The notes under the pieces: model-generated
Database searches by the model: none
Seen by the model: the letters and a program-made list of their open reading frames with translations, nothing else
What the model was told of the DNA's origin: nothing
In this document: positions 1-7,956 of the stretch, piece after piece
How the letters are laid out: each line of letters opens with the position of its first letter
How positions within the stretch are numbered: position 1 is the stretch's first letter
From: Lentisphaeria bacterium
Lineage (GTDB): Bacteria; Verrucomicrobiota; Lentisphaeria; Victivallales; Victivallaceae
DNA length: 44,616 nucleotides
Assembly: GCA_018265615.1 (NCBI GenBank)
Contig: JABLYX010000045.1
Location: forward strand, 1 to 44,616
Direction of reading: 5' to 3'
Program-made: the position numbers and the translations under genes

Positions 1-98
1 TCCTGTTCGAGATCAAGCAGCTGCGTGAGCAGCGCGCAGAGCTCCGGCAGTTCGGACGCCTCCGCGCAGCCGATCCTCGCTTCCGTATCGGCAGGCAT
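1..98 (-). CDS. Partial N-terminus, possibly a GNAT acetyltransferase
   Basis: An ATG at 98 on the minus strand lies two bases past the stop of the sialate O-acetylesterase. It is preceded by a GAGGAG ribosome-binding site inside that gene's last codons. The reading frame stays open to the window edge and gives 32 residues (MPADTEARIG, then an acidic/leucine-rich helix ELPELCALLTQLLDLE). An isoleucine strand followed by an ELxxLxxLLxxL helix is typical of GNAT N-acetyltransferase N-termini, but 32 residues are too few to be sure. The spacing indicates translational coupling with the esterase. The gene itself is well supported; the family is tentative. Confidence 0.5.
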   Translation of the reverse strand, partial: MPADTEARIGCAEASELPELCALLTQLLDLEQ

Positions 99-100
99 AC

Positions 101-2050
101 TCACTCCTCGTAGTCGTCGGTGCGGAACGGGATCGCCGGCAGGCCCGCCGCGTTGTACAGGTTCGCCGTGTCGGGGTTGTCCGACCAGGCGTAGCGCACC
201 GCGACCGGCTCCGGGACCTCCGGGCTCGATACCGCGACCTTGTCGCCCGCGATGACGGCGTCGGCCGGGTGGAACACGCGCTCTTTCCCCGCGATGCGGA
301 AGCCGGACGGCTTCCCGTCCGGCGCCGTGAGGCCGTCCGCGTGGTCGAATGAAACGAGGAGCGCATTCCCCGAACGGCTCACGGAGCGGTAGACCGGCCC
401 CGAGCCCTCCTCTTCGCTGCCGTACGCCTGCATGAGCGCCGCCGCGGCCAGCCGGTTCCCCACGGTCTCCTTGTCTTTCGGGTGGATGTCGCCCGCGTCG
501 CCCGCATCCGCCGCCGAAGCGACGAGGTTCCCGGTCGCCTGCGCGGCCTTGCTCTGCGCCTCGCGGATGAAGGCCCAGGTCGAATCCGGGTCGTAATCGG
601 TTTCGGAGCGGTAGCCGGCGAGGATGACCTGCAGGAACGGGAAATCCCCCTGGCCGAAGCGGTAACGCCAGTCCGTGATCAGGTCGCGCATGAGCCGTTC
701 GTACTGGTTTGCGCGCACCGCGTTCGATTCGCCCTGGTACCAGATCACGCCCCGGATCGCGGCCGGAAGCAGCGGGTGGATCATGCTGTCGAAGAGGATC
801 GAGTATGAGTTCGGATTCCCGAGTCCCGGACCCGCCACGAGCGGCAGCGCCGGGCCGAGGTCGGTTTCGATTCTGAAGCTCCACTCTCCCGCCAGCGAGA
901 TAAAGTCGCGCTCCGCTCCGTTCGGACGCAGCGTCATCTTCACGGCCGGGCCGTTCAGGCCGCCGTCGTAGATGAATGAGTAGTCGCGCACCGCGAGCAC
1001 CCGGATTCCGGGCTTTACGAGTTCGCCGGGAATCCGGTAGACCCGGCAGGTGTTCCAGTGTGCGGTGTCGAAGCCGCTGCCGGTCCGGCCGATTTCGACG
1101 CCGTCGAAATAAGTGATGTCGTGCTTGTCGACGCCGCCGAGCGAGAGGATGAGCTCGCGTCCCGCCCACTCCTGCGGGATTTCGATTTTGCGGCGGAACC
1201 AGACGGTCCCGTTGGTCAGGACGCCGAACTCCCGCCACTGGGCGGGCATGACCGCGCGTTCCCAGCCGGAGTCGTCGAAGGCGCTTCCGGCCCAGCCCGC
1301 TTCGAAGCCGCTGTTCGGCGGTTCAGGCGGAAGCTTGTCGAACCGGGCCGCCTCGGGCATGACGGACGGGATCGCCAGTTGTTCCGGCGGGAGCTCCGCC
1401 CAGTAGTCGGGGCGGTTCATTCTGAGCTCATACTCCTCCAACGCCGGTGCGATGTCGGGATTTCGCGCGAGCGTCTCTCGGCCGGTCCACGCCTCCGCGA
1501 TCGTGCCGCCCCAGCTGGAGGAGAGGATGCCGACGGTCACGCCGAGTTTTTCCGCGAGCTTTCTTGCGAAGAAAAGCGCGACGGCGCTCCAGCCGTCCAC
1601 CGTCGCGGCGGAGGCGAGCTGCCAGGTTGCATCCGTATCCGGCACGGGCGTCAGCATTGCGTTGCGCGGAACGGTCAGCATGCGGACCGCGTCGAGCTTT
1701 CCCGCTTCGGCCATTTCGCGGACCGCCGCGCCCGCGTCGGCAAGGGAGGTCACGGGGAACTCCATGTTGGACTGGCCGGAGGCGACCCACACTTCCCCCA
1801 CGGCGAGATTCCGTGCGGAGACGGTTTCGCCGCTTTCGGTTTCAAGCACGTTCAGCTCGAGCTTGCGGGCCGCCTTCATCGGGGGAAAACGGAACAGGAA
1901 TCTGCCGTCCGCGCCGGAACGGGTTTCGCGCTCCGTTTCACCCAGCGCGGCCCGCACCCGGCGGTACGGCGCGCACCAGCCCCAGACGGGAATGACCCGG
2001 TCCCGCTGCAGGACCGCATTGTCTCCGAACAGAGACGCGAGTTTCAACAT
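101..2050 (-). CDS. Sialate O-acetylesterase family protein (SGNH-type carbohydrate esterase)
   Basis: This 649-residue protein belongs to the sialate O-acetylesterase/DUF303 family, which removes O-acetyl groups from sialic acids or plant and microbial glycans. The N-terminus has the family hallmark FGDNAVLQRD...VPVWGW. The SGNH nucleophile block is ASGQSNMEF (Ser94), a second block is WYQGESNA, and the C-terminal Asp/His block is GDIHPKDKETVGNRLA. A jelly-roll-like insert (roughly residues 240-390, with GTVWFRRKIEIP and GGVDKHD) splits the hydrolase domain, as is usual for the long members. There is no signal peptide, so a cytoplasmic enzyme is likely, although many homologues are secreted. 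It is divergent from the pseudopilin at 2219 and followed directly by the partial gene at 1-98. A GGGAGGAAAA ribosome-binding site precedes the ATG at 2050. Confidence 0.93.
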   Translation of the reverse strand: MLKLASLFGDNAVLQRDRVIPVWGWCAPYRRVRAALGETERETRSGADGRFLFRFPPMKAARKLELNVLETESGETVSARNLAVGEVWVASGQSNMEFPVTSLADAGAAVREMAEAGKLDAVRMLTVPRNAMLTPVPDTDATWQLASAATVDGWSAVALFFARKLAEKLGVTVGILSSSWGGTIAEAWTGRETLARNPDIAPALEEYELRMNRPDYWAELPPEQLAIPSVMPEAARFDKLPPEPPNSGFEAGWAGSAFDDSGWERAVMPAQWREFGVLTNGTVWFRRKIEIPQEWAGRELILSLGGVDKHDITYFDGVEIGRTGSGFDTAHWNTCRVYRIPGELVKPGIRVLAVRDYSFIYDGGLNGPAVKMTLRPNGAERDFISLAGEWSFRIETDLGPALPLVAGPGLGNPNSYSILFDSMIHPLLPAAIRGVIWYQGESNAVRANQYERLMRDLITDWRYRFGQGDFPFLQVILAGYRSETDYDPDSTWAFIREAQSKAAQATGNLVASAADAGDAGDIHPKDKETVGNRLAAAALMQAYGSEEEGSGPVYRSVSRSGNALLVSFDHADGLTAPDGKPSGFRIAGKERVFHPADAVIAGDKVAVSSPEVPEPVAVRYAWSDNPDTANLYNAAGLPAIPFRTDDYEE

Positions 2051-2078
2051 TCGATTTTCCTCCCGGATTGATTTTGCA

Positions 2079-2094
2079 TTCTGAATTATCAGAA
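2079..2094. promoter_or_regulatory. Palindrome in the divergent esterase/pseudopilin gap
   Basis: TTCTGA-ATTA-TCAGAA is a perfect 6-4-6 inverted repeat. It lies 28 bases upstream of the esterase start and about 50 bases before the plus-strand promoter at 2132. It could be an operator or a chance AT-rich dyad. No regulator gene sits beside it. Confidence 0.3.
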
Positions 2095-2131
2095 AAGACG
2101 TAACATTTCATGGGAATCCTGTTTGCGGCGC

Positions 2132-2160
2132 TTGAAAAAACGGCCCCGCCGCCATATAGT
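2132..2160 (+). promoter_or_regulatory. Predicted sigma-70 promoter for the pseudopilin-rimO operon
   Basis: A -35 TTGAAA at 2132-2137 is followed after 17 bases by a -10 TATAGT at 2155-2160. This predicts transcription from about 2167, a 50-base leader and then a GGAGGAG ribosome-binding site before the ATG at 2219. A second -10-like TATAAT occurs at 2172-2177 but has no good -35. Confidence 0.5.
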
Positions 2161-2218
2161 AACACAATGTATATAATAATGCACGCCGCACGAAAAAAAC
2201 AACCGCCGGGAGGAGAAA

Positions 2219-2920
2219 ATGCCGAAAAAAATCATCCGTGCATTCACCTTGATCGAGCTCCTCGTGGTGATTGCGATCATCGCGATCCTGGCCGGCATGC
2301 TGCTGCCCGCTCTGAACCGGGCGCGCGACGCGGCGAAGGCGACGAACTGCCTCGGCAACATGAAGCAGATCGGCATGATGATGGCGATGTACCAGGACAG
2401 TTCCGGAGGAGTCTATCCGGTTCCGGAGCAGGATCCGGAGTGGGAGGACGGCGTGAGGGGGTGGACCAATCAGCTTCGCGTCATGATGGGGGCGAAACAG
2501 AAGTTTTTCCACTGCTCCGCGGATACGGAGCGCAGGTTCTCCTATTCGATGAATGTGCATGAACCGTGGATGCGCGGCGGCGGGGGCGGCTTCGGCCACG
2601 CCTGGCGGCAGGTTCACTTCGACCGCGCGAAGATCGGCGCGAGCGGCATGATCCTCGTGGAGGAGAGCCGTTCCGATTTCTTCACCGCGAACGACAGCGA
2701 CCAGGACAATTATACCCAGAACGCGGCTCCGTATAAGGCCGAGCCGCGCCACGGCGGATTTTCGTTCTGCATGGCGGACGGGCATGCGGAGAAATTCAGG
2801 GAGTACGACTTCAACCGGGTCTCCTACTACACCGACCGCCATTCCGGCTGGCTCGGCTCCTCCTGGAGCACCGATTCCGGCAATACCGTCAAAGACAACA
2901 GCAAACGCGGTGACTCATGA
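2219..2920 (+). CDS. Pseudopilin-like protein (N-terminal methylation motif, H-X9-DG type)
   Basis: This 233-residue protein has a class III (type IV pilin-like) leader: a short basic segment, FTLIELLVVIAIIAIL as the hydrophobic N-helix with the conserved Glu at mature position 5, then LLPALNRAR. The C-terminal region carries FCMADGHAEKF, the H-X9-DG type signature of the DUF1559-like pseudopilins that are very abundant in Planctomycetota and Lentisphaerota. Such proteins are thought to be processed by a prepilin peptidase and to enter a type II secretion or type IV pilus-like fibre; their individual roles are unknown. The residue before the cleavage point is Ala, not the usual Gly. It heads an operon and its stop overlaps the next start (ATGA). 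Unlike the pseudopilins at 7251 and 18002, no regulator precedes it. Confidence 0.9.
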   Translation: MPKKIIRAFTLIELLVVIAIIAILAGMLLPALNRARDAAKATNCLGNMKQIGMMMAMYQDSSGGVYPVPEQDPEWEDGVRGWTNQLRVMMGAKQKFFHCSADTERRFSYSMNVHEPWMRGGGGGFGHAWRQVHFDRAKIGASGMILVEESRSDFFTANDSDQDNYTQNAAPYKAEPRHGGFSFCMADGHAEKFREYDFNRVSYYTDRHSGWLGSSWSTDSGNTVKDNSKRGDS

Positions 2921-3765
2921 GCCGCTGGAAGATCGATGTATTGCTCGGCCTGTTCCGGGAGGCGGGCGCGATTGCGCTGCAATGGTATGAGAATCCGGAG
3001 GTCGAGGTAAAGAGCGACCATACGGCCGTAACCCGCGCCGACCGCGAGATAGAGCGGCTCTTCGCCGGGAGGTTCGACCGCCCGGAGCAGGGGCTCTTCC
3101 TGATCGGCGAGGAGACCGTCGGCCTGCGTGACGAGGCGTATATTTCCGCCGCCCTCGCCGGGGAGTGCTTTGTGATTGACCCCATCGACGGGACCGCGCC
3201 GTATGCGGCGAATGTCCCGCTCTGGGGCGTGTCGGCCGGGTTCATGCGCGGCGGCGTGCTCGAGGAGGGGGCGATCTACTCTCCTGTGCGCGACGAGGCG
3301 TTCCTGACCTGCCGCGGGACGATCTTCCGGGCGCGCGGCGTGATGACGGATGCTCCGTCGGTCGAGCCGTTTGCGCCGCAGAAGGCCGCATATACGCCGG
3401 CCGTTCCGGTCTGTGCGGCGCAGAGCGCGGCGCGCAGCTGGGAGTTCCGGTTCCCGAATCAGCTGTTCGTCTGGTCGACCTGCGTGGCGATCTACGACGC
3501 GCTGCTGCGCGGCAGGGTGTTCGGGATGATCCAGCACTGCAAGCTGTGGGATCTCGCCGGCGGCCTGCCGCTTCTGAAGCTCGCCGGGTTCGAGGCGCGC
3601 TACGCGGACGGCCGCGAGCTCGGGCTCGACGTGGCCGGCGGCGGCAATTTCCATCTCGAAGAAGGGCCGCATCGCTGGCGGCAGAAGGGATTTGTGGTGA
3701 TCGCCCCGGATCGGGAGGGCGTCGACACGATCTGGAGTCAAGTGAACGTCAGGAATCTGTCATGA
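2917..3765 (+). CDS. Inositol monophosphatase family protein
   Basis: A 282-residue member of the lithium-sensitive Mg2+-dependent phosphatase fold (IMPase, fructose-1,6-bisphosphatase and CysQ relatives). The metal-binding motifs are all present: GEETVGL near residue 70, DPIDGTAPYAANVPLWG near residue 90, and WDLAGGLPLLKLAG near residue 210. It should therefore be a working phosphatase of an inositol phosphate, a sugar phosphate or 3'-phosphoadenosine 5'-phosphate; the substrate cannot be told from sequence. It starts inside the pseudopilin stop (ATGA) and its own stop overlaps the rimO start (ATGA), so all three should be co-translated. A CysQ-like role would fit an organism handling much sulfate, but this is a guess. 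Confidence 0.88.
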   Translation: MSRWKIDVLLGLFREAGAIALQWYENPEVEVKSDHTAVTRADREIERLFAGRFDRPEQGLFLIGEETVGLRDEAYISAALAGECFVIDPIDGTAPYAANVPLWGVSAGFMRGGVLEEGAIYSPVRDEAFLTCRGTIFRARGVMTDAPSVEPFAPQKAAYTPAVPVCAAQSAARSWEFRFPNQLFVWSTCVAIYDALLRGRVFGMIQHCKLWDLAGGLPLLKLAGFEARYADGRELGLDVAGGGNFHLEEGPHRWRQKGFVVIAPDREGVDTIWSQVNVRNLS

Positions 3766-5114
3766 AGAAGAATGCTGTACAGACGCTTCCGGCCGGAAGC
3801 GCCGTCTATATGGTCAGTCTCGGATGCTCGAAAAATCTGGTCGACACCGAAGTCATTGCGGGGACGCTGCTCACCTCGGGGCGCACGCTCGCGTTCGACC
3901 CGGATGAGGCCGACCTCTACGTCGTCAACACCTGCGCCTTCATCCCCGCCGCGCGCCGCGAGGCGGAGGAGGCGATCGAAGAGGCGCTGGAGTGGAAGAC
4001 GCGGCTTCCCGGGCGGCTCGTGGTCGTCGCGGGCTGCCTGACCGAGTGGGACAAGCCGGGAGATTATCGCCGGAAATACGCGGAGGTTGACCTCTGGACC
4101 GGTGTGAACGACGTCGCGGCCATCGCTGCGCTGCTGGACGAAAAGCGTTCTCCCGCCTGCGGCGCGGAGCCGGTCTGGCTCTATGACCATACGACGCCGC
4201 GGCTCCAGCTGACCGTTCCGCACATGGCGTACCTGAAGATCGCGGACGGCTGCAACAACCGGTGCAGTTACTGCGCGATTCCGGGGATCCGCGGTTCGCT
4301 GCGGAGCCGGACCATCGCGTCGGTCGTCGAAGAGGCGGAGAACCTCGTCGGGGCCGGCGTCCGCGAACTGCTCGTCATCGCGCAGGACATCACGGCGTTC
4401 GGGGCGGACCGCCCCGGCGACGGCGAGGAGATCGCCGGGCTCCTGGAGGCGCTGAACGCGATTCCGGGGGATTTCGTGATCCGGCTGCTTTACACGCACC
4501 CCGCGCATTACACGGATGCGTTCATCGACTTTCTGGCGCGGACGGATACGAAGGTGCTGCCGTACCTCGACATCCCGCTGCAGCACATCAATGACCGGAT
4601 CCTCGCGGCGATGGGCCGCCATGTGACGAAGGCCGGGACGGTTGCGCTGCTCGCGAAGCTGCGCGGGAGGGTGAAGGACCTGACGATCCGGACCACCTTC
4701 ATCACGGGCTTCCCGGGCGAGACGGAGGAGGAGTACGAGGAGCTTGTGACGTTCATGAAAGAGCAGAAATTCGAACGCTGCGGCGTGTTCCCGTACTCCC
4801 CCGAGCCGCGGACTCCGGCCGCGGAGATGCCGGACCAGGTGCCGCCGGAGGTTTCCGAGGCGCGTGCGAAAAAGCTTATGGAACTTCAGAAGAAGATCAT
4901 GAAAAAGGCGAACCGGAGTTGGATCGGCCGTGAAGTCCGCATGCTGGTCGACGATGTCGACGGCAGGAGCGCGGTCGGCCGGGCGATGATGGATGCGCCG
5001 GAAATCGACAACCGGATTCTGCTGCCGCGTGCGAAGAAGCTCAAGCCGGGGAAATTCTGCCGGGTCCGGATCACGGGCGCGGACAGTTACGAATATATTG
5101 CGGAACAGCTTTGA
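3762..5114 (+). CDS. rimO: Ribosomal protein S12 methylthiotransferase RimO
   Basis: RimO is a radical-SAM enzyme that adds a methylthio group to an aspartate of ribosomal protein S12. The 450-residue product has the MiaB/RimO order. The N-terminal UPF0004 domain carries three cluster cysteines (SLGCSKNLVDTE at Cys22, NTCAF, AGCLTEWD). The radical-SAM motif GCNNRCSYCAIPGIRGSLRSR has Cys164, Cys168 and Cys171, and a C-terminal TRAM domain follows (IGREVRMLVDDVDG onward). SLGCSKN and AIPGIRG favour RimO over MiaB. I chose the ATG at 3762 because it overlaps the upstream stop and starts exactly at the family N-terminus; the frame is open for another 72 codons upstream. Length is normal for the family. 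Confidence 0.95.
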   Translation: MKKNAVQTLPAGSAVYMVSLGCSKNLVDTEVIAGTLLTSGRTLAFDPDEADLYVVNTCAFIPAARREAEEAIEEALEWKTRLPGRLVVVAGCLTEWDKPGDYRRKYAEVDLWTGVNDVAAIAALLDEKRSPACGAEPVWLYDHTTPRLQLTVPHMAYLKIADGCNNRCSYCAIPGIRGSLRSRTIASVVEEAENLVGAGVRELLVIAQDITAFGADRPGDGEEIAGLLEALNAIPGDFVIRLLYTHPAHYTDAFIDFLARTDTKVLPYLDIPLQHINDRILAAMGRHVTKAGTVALLAKLRGRVKDLTIRTTFITGFPGETEEEYEELVTFMKEQKFERCGVFPYSPEPRTPAAEMPDQVPPEVSEARAKKLMELQKKIMKKANRSWIGREVRMLVDDVDGRSAVGRAMMDAPEIDNRILLPRAKKLKPGKFCRVRITGADSYEYIAEQL

Positions 5115-5138
5115 AGTGAAGGAAAGGAATCCCGAGAC

Positions 5139-5762
5139 ATGAAAATCCCGAATCTGCCGAACCTGCTGACCATCAGCCGGATCGTTTTCGTCCTGATTTT
5201 CGTCGTGCTGGCGACGGTTGCGGACAAGGCGTTCATTCCGTCCGAGTCAGTGCGCTTCGGAATCCGGCTCGGCGCATATATCCTGGCGATCATCGCCGGG
5301 GCGACCGACCTGCTGGACGGCTACCTCGCGCGGCGCTGGAACCAGGTGACCGATTTCGGCGCGCTGATGGATCCGTTGGCGGATAAGATTTTCGTAACGG
5401 CGACGATGTTGATCGCGGTGGAGTGCCGCCTTATGCCGGCCTGGATCGTGATCGCGGTGCTCTGCCGCGAGTTCATGGTGACGGGGCTGCGGACGCTGGC
5501 GGCCAAAAAGCAGGTCGTGATTTCAGCGGACCGCTGGGGGAAGCTGAAGACGGCGCTGCAGATGCTGATGCTTGCGATTGCGGGTGCGTCGTGGGTGTGG
5601 GAGTTCGACCTGCAGCAGGAGAAGTGGTTCTCGGTCCGCCTCTGGTATGTCTGGATCGCGTACCTCTGCGGGATCGTGCTGGTGACAGTGGGTTCCGGAG
5701 TCGGCTATTTCGTGCGCTACCATTCGCTGTACCTTGAGGAGCACGACGGGAAAAAGGCATGA
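5139..5762 (+). CDS. pgsA: CDP-diacylglycerol--glycerol-3-phosphate 3-phosphatidyltransferase
   Basis: PgsA transfers glycerol-3-phosphate to CDP-diacylglycerol, making phosphatidylglycerophosphate for phosphatidylglycerol and cardiolipin synthesis in the inner membrane. The 207-residue protein contains the full CDP-alcohol phosphotransferase signature: DGYLAR, eight residues, G, three residues, D, three residues, D (DGYLARRWNQVTDFGALMDPLADK, residues about 53-76). N-terminal IPNLPNLLTISRI is the usual start of PgsA, and several hydrophobic helices follow. Its ATG lies 24 bases after rimO with an AAGGAAAGG ribosome-binding site, so it belongs to the same operon. The synthase of this family could also be a related phosphatidyl-alcohol transferase, but the N-terminus is characteristic. 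Confidence 0.92.
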   Translation: MKIPNLPNLLTISRIVFVLIFVVLATVADKAFIPSESVRFGIRLGAYILAIIAGATDLLDGYLARRWNQVTDFGALMDPLADKIFVTATMLIAVECRLMPAWIVIAVLCREFMVTGLRTLAAKKQVVISADRWGKLKTALQMLMLAIAGASWVWEFDLQQEKWFSVRLWYVWIAYLCGIVLVTVGSGVGYFVRYHSLYLEEHDGKKA

Positions 5763-5791
5763 TTTTTTCCATATATTCCGCCTGCTCCCGC

Positions 5792-5819
5792 TTGCAAAAG
5801 CATAAAACGGCATTATATT
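5792..5819 (+). promoter_or_regulatory. Predicted promoter of tRNA-Ser
   Basis: TTGCAA (5792-5797), a 16-base spacer and TATATT (5814-5819) lie directly before the tRNA. Predicted transcription starts about eight bases before the mature 5' end. Confidence 0.5.
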
Positions 5820-5833
5820 GAGTACCGCAATCC

Positions 5834-5921
5834 GGAGAGATGGTTGAGTGGTCGAAGGCGCCACATTGGAAATGTGGTGTACCGCAAGGTACCGAGGGTT
5901 CGAATCCCTCTCTCTCCGCCA
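5834..5921 (+). tRNA. tRNA-Ser (anticodon GGA)
   Basis: The acceptor stem GGAGAGA (5834-5840) pairs with TCTCTCC (5911-5917), followed by discriminator G and an encoded CCA (5919-5921). The anticodon stem CCACA/TGTGG encloses the loop TTGGAAA with anticodon GGA at 5868-5870, which reads UCC and UCU serine codons. A long variable arm (TACCGCAAGGTA) identifies a class II tRNA, as expected for serine. The T arm contains GGTTCGAATCC. The gene stands alone, with its own promoter before it and a hairpin terminator after it. Confidence 0.97.
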
Positions 5922-5938
5922 TTTTTGAGCGTAAAACT

Positions 5939-5979
5939 GCCCGAGGGGTACCAAGCGGTACTGCTTCGGGCTTTCTTTC
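5939..5979 (+). terminator. Rho-independent terminator after tRNA-Ser
   Basis: GCCCGA (5939-5944) pairs with TCGGGC (5966-5971), with an inner GGTACC/GGTACT pairing, followed by the T-rich tail TTTCTTTCT. It ends the tRNA transcript and separates it from the LacI gene. Confidence 0.75.
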
Positions 5980-6109
5980 TGTCCTGGCGCGTCTATATTG
6001 GCTGCATCCGGCTGATCCCACATGAAAGAGCGGAATCTGGCAGCCGGTGCATGTATTTGCGGACAGAGCATAAAATATGAAAAAAGTTTTGAAATAATTC
6101 GTTCTTCCC

Positions 6110-6137
6110 TTGACAAATACATTTTTTTGTATATAAT
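6110..6137 (+). promoter_or_regulatory. Near-consensus sigma-70 promoter with dyad, upstream of the LacI gene
   Basis: A perfect TTGACA (6110-6115) and a perfect TATAAT (6132-6137) are separated by 16 bases. ATACA-TTTTTT-TGTAT (6117-6132) forms an inverted repeat in the spacer. A CGTTTCA half-site typical of LacI-family operators lies at about 6149-6155, just downstream of the predicted start. Such a strong promoter before a repressor suggests negative autoregulation and control of the following pseudopilin and hydrolase. Confidence 0.65.
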
Positions 6138-6180
6138 TAAAATGAATGCGTTTCAATGATTGTTCAATAAAGAGGTTCTG

Positions 6181-7236
6181 ATGGCTTGCAGCATTAAGGA
6201 TGTCGCGAAAAAAGCCGGAGTTTCGGTCGGCACCGTCAGCCGGGTCATCAACGGCTTCGACAATATCGCGCCGGAGCGGATCGACGCGGTGCGCGAAGCG
6301 ATCCGGGTACTCGGTTATCGCAAGAACTCGGCCGCCCAGCTGTTGGCGGGGCGGCGCGGCAATTCCCGGCTTCGCACCGGCAACATCGGGTTGTGGATGG
6401 CGGAGATGGGTAATGAGTGGAGCAACAACTCTGTTTATATCAATTACCTTTCCAGCATCGAGGAAGTTTGCGCCCGGCGCAACTGCCATGTCCTTCTGGA
6501 GCACTCGTGCGCAGCCAACGGAATTCCGCGCTGCGTGCATGACGGCAAGGTCGACGGATTGATCGTCAAAGCCCTCAACGACATCCCGCCGGTATTGGAG
6601 GAACTTTCCTGGCAGCTGCCGGTGGTCGGACTGTCCATGCTGGAACGGGAGCTTCCCATCGCCCAGGTGTCAACCGACAATTACCATGCCGGCGAGCAGA
6701 TGTGCCGCTATCTCTGGGAGCGGGGACATCGAAGAATCGGTTTCGTATCGCGAAATAATTCACACCGGATGTTCCTGGCGCGGCTCCAGGGGTGCGAGGC
6801 GTTTTTGCGCAGCCGCAACATGTTCGATCCGAATTTGATTCAATGTCTGCCCGCCGCCCCGGATCCCGCAGGGCCGGAAAAGGAGTTTCCCGATATGAGC
6901 GGGCCGCTGGATGCATTCCTGCGTCTGTCCGAGCCGCCGACCGTTGTTATTGCCGCAAACGATTGGATGGCCGCCGGATTCTATGAAGCAATGGAGCGGC
7001 GGAATCTGCGGGTTCCGGAGGATATCAGTGTGGCGGGATTCGACCACCTCGCCAATTTGTTTTTGCGCCCCCGCCTTACCAGCTATGAAATTCCGATGCG
7101 CCGCATGGGGGCCGCCGCCGCCGACTGGATCATCGACATGATCGAGCACGGGATATCCGTCAACGAGCCGACGTTCCGCATGATCAATGGAAAAATCGCT
7201 GTTCACGGTTCCGTCATAGACAACACTGCAACTTAA
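6181..7236 (+). CDS. LacI-family transcriptional regulator
   Basis: This 351-residue repressor has the LacI DNA-binding headpiece at its very N-terminus: IKDVAKKAGVSVGTVSRVINGFDNIAPE, with the hinge following near LGYRKNSAAQLLAGRR. The rest is a periplasmic-binding-protein-like sensor domain, ending with the usual DISVAGFDHLANLFLRPRLTSYEIP stretch, which normally binds a sugar or sugar phosphate. I prefer the ATG at 6181, which has an AAAGAGG ribosome-binding site, over an in-frame TTG at 6160 that has none and would precede the headpiece. The gene opens the first regulator-pseudopilin-hydrolase cassette: the pseudopilin starts 14 bases downstream. It probably responds to a glycan breakdown product released by the downstream enzymes. 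Confidence 0.93.
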   Translation: MACSIKDVAKKAGVSVGTVSRVINGFDNIAPERIDAVREAIRVLGYRKNSAAQLLAGRRGNSRLRTGNIGLWMAEMGNEWSNNSVYINYLSSIEEVCARRNCHVLLEHSCAANGIPRCVHDGKVDGLIVKALNDIPPVLEELSWQLPVVGLSMLERELPIAQVSTDNYHAGEQMCRYLWERGHRRIGFVSRNNSHRMFLARLQGCEAFLRSRNMFDPNLIQCLPAAPDPAGPEKEFPDMSGPLDAFLRLSEPPTVVIAANDWMAAGFYEAMERRNLRVPEDISVAGFDHLANLFLRPRLTSYEIPMRRMGAAAADWIIDMIEHGISVNEPTFRMINGKIAVHGSVIDNTAT

Positions 7237-7250
7237 CAGGAGGGTTCGGG

Positions 7251-7943
7251 ATGAAACGCTTTTTTACACTGATTGAATTGCTCGTGGTGATTGCAATCAT
7301 CGCCATTCTTGCCTCGCTGCTGCTGCCGGCGCTGAACAAGGCGCGGGACCGGGCCAGGCAGAGCAACTGCCTGAGCAATCTGAAGCAGGTCGGAACCGCC
7401 GATGCGTTGTATATGAATGACTATGACGGCTGGCTGTACGGACCGAAACTCGAAGTGAAGAATCCGGACGGGTCCGCCAATGCCTATTGGGCGTCCAGTA
7501 TGGGAAATCTCGGCTATCTGCCGTTCTGGGTCAAAGAAAAGAGCCACGTCACGGTCTGCCCGGCGGTTTTTCCTTTTAAAGCGAATCACCAGGAACGTTC
7601 TTACGCCAAACGAGGATACCGGCTCTCCAATTCACGCAATCAGAACGGGTTCTGGAAAAACAACGGGAATCGCTTCCAATGCACGACGGAAGAGAAGGAA
7701 GTTACCGACCAGAAAGCGGATTACGGCCCTTCCCGTTTTGTGACCACCTGGGATTCGTTTCAGAACGGCTATCAGTATGGCTCGGCTACTTACGACAATT
7801 TCAGCCTGAGCCATTCCGATAAAGGCAATGTTCTCTTTTTTGATGGCCATACCGAATCCGGGCGCATGAATTACGGCATCTTCAATTGGGGATATAACCC
7901 GCACATTGAAATGGGGCGGCTGCCGCTCGGCAAAAGTTACTGA
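7251..7943 (+). CDS. Pseudopilin-like protein (H-X9-DG type)
   Basis: A 230-residue pseudopilin: MKRF then FTLIELLVVIAIIAIL and LLLPALNKARDRA, with mature Glu5 kept. The body contains ALYMNDYDGW, a motif shared in form with the pseudopilin at 18002 (MFYANDYSGW), and the C-terminal NVLFFDGHTESG gives the DGH signature. The residue before the cleavage point is Phe rather than Gly. An AGGAGGG ribosome-binding site precedes the ATG. It sits between a LacI regulator (14-base gap) and the GH42-like gene (13-base gap), so the three genes form one transcription unit. Its role is unknown; the linkage suggests it serves the same substrate as the hydrolase. Confidence 0.92.
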   Translation: MKRFFTLIELLVVIAIIAILASLLLPALNKARDRARQSNCLSNLKQVGTADALYMNDYDGWLYGPKLEVKNPDGSANAYWASSMGNLGYLPFWVKEKSHVTVCPAVFPFKANHQERSYAKRGYRLSNSRNQNGFWKNNGNRFQCTTEEKEVTDQKADYGPSRFVTTWDSFQNGYQYGSATYDNFSLSHSDKGNVLFFDGHTESGRMNYGIFNWGYNPHIEMGRLPLGKSY

Positions 7944-7956
7944 AAGGTTTTTGAAT

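Noticed and set aside
5834..5979. tRNA-Ser as the attachment site of a genomic island that includes the cassettes
   Set aside because: No integrase, no duplicate of the tRNA 3' end and no change in base use was seen downstream.
6160..6180. Alternative TTG start of the LacI gene
   Set aside because: No ribosome-binding site, and the DNA-binding headpiece begins properly from the ATG at 6181.
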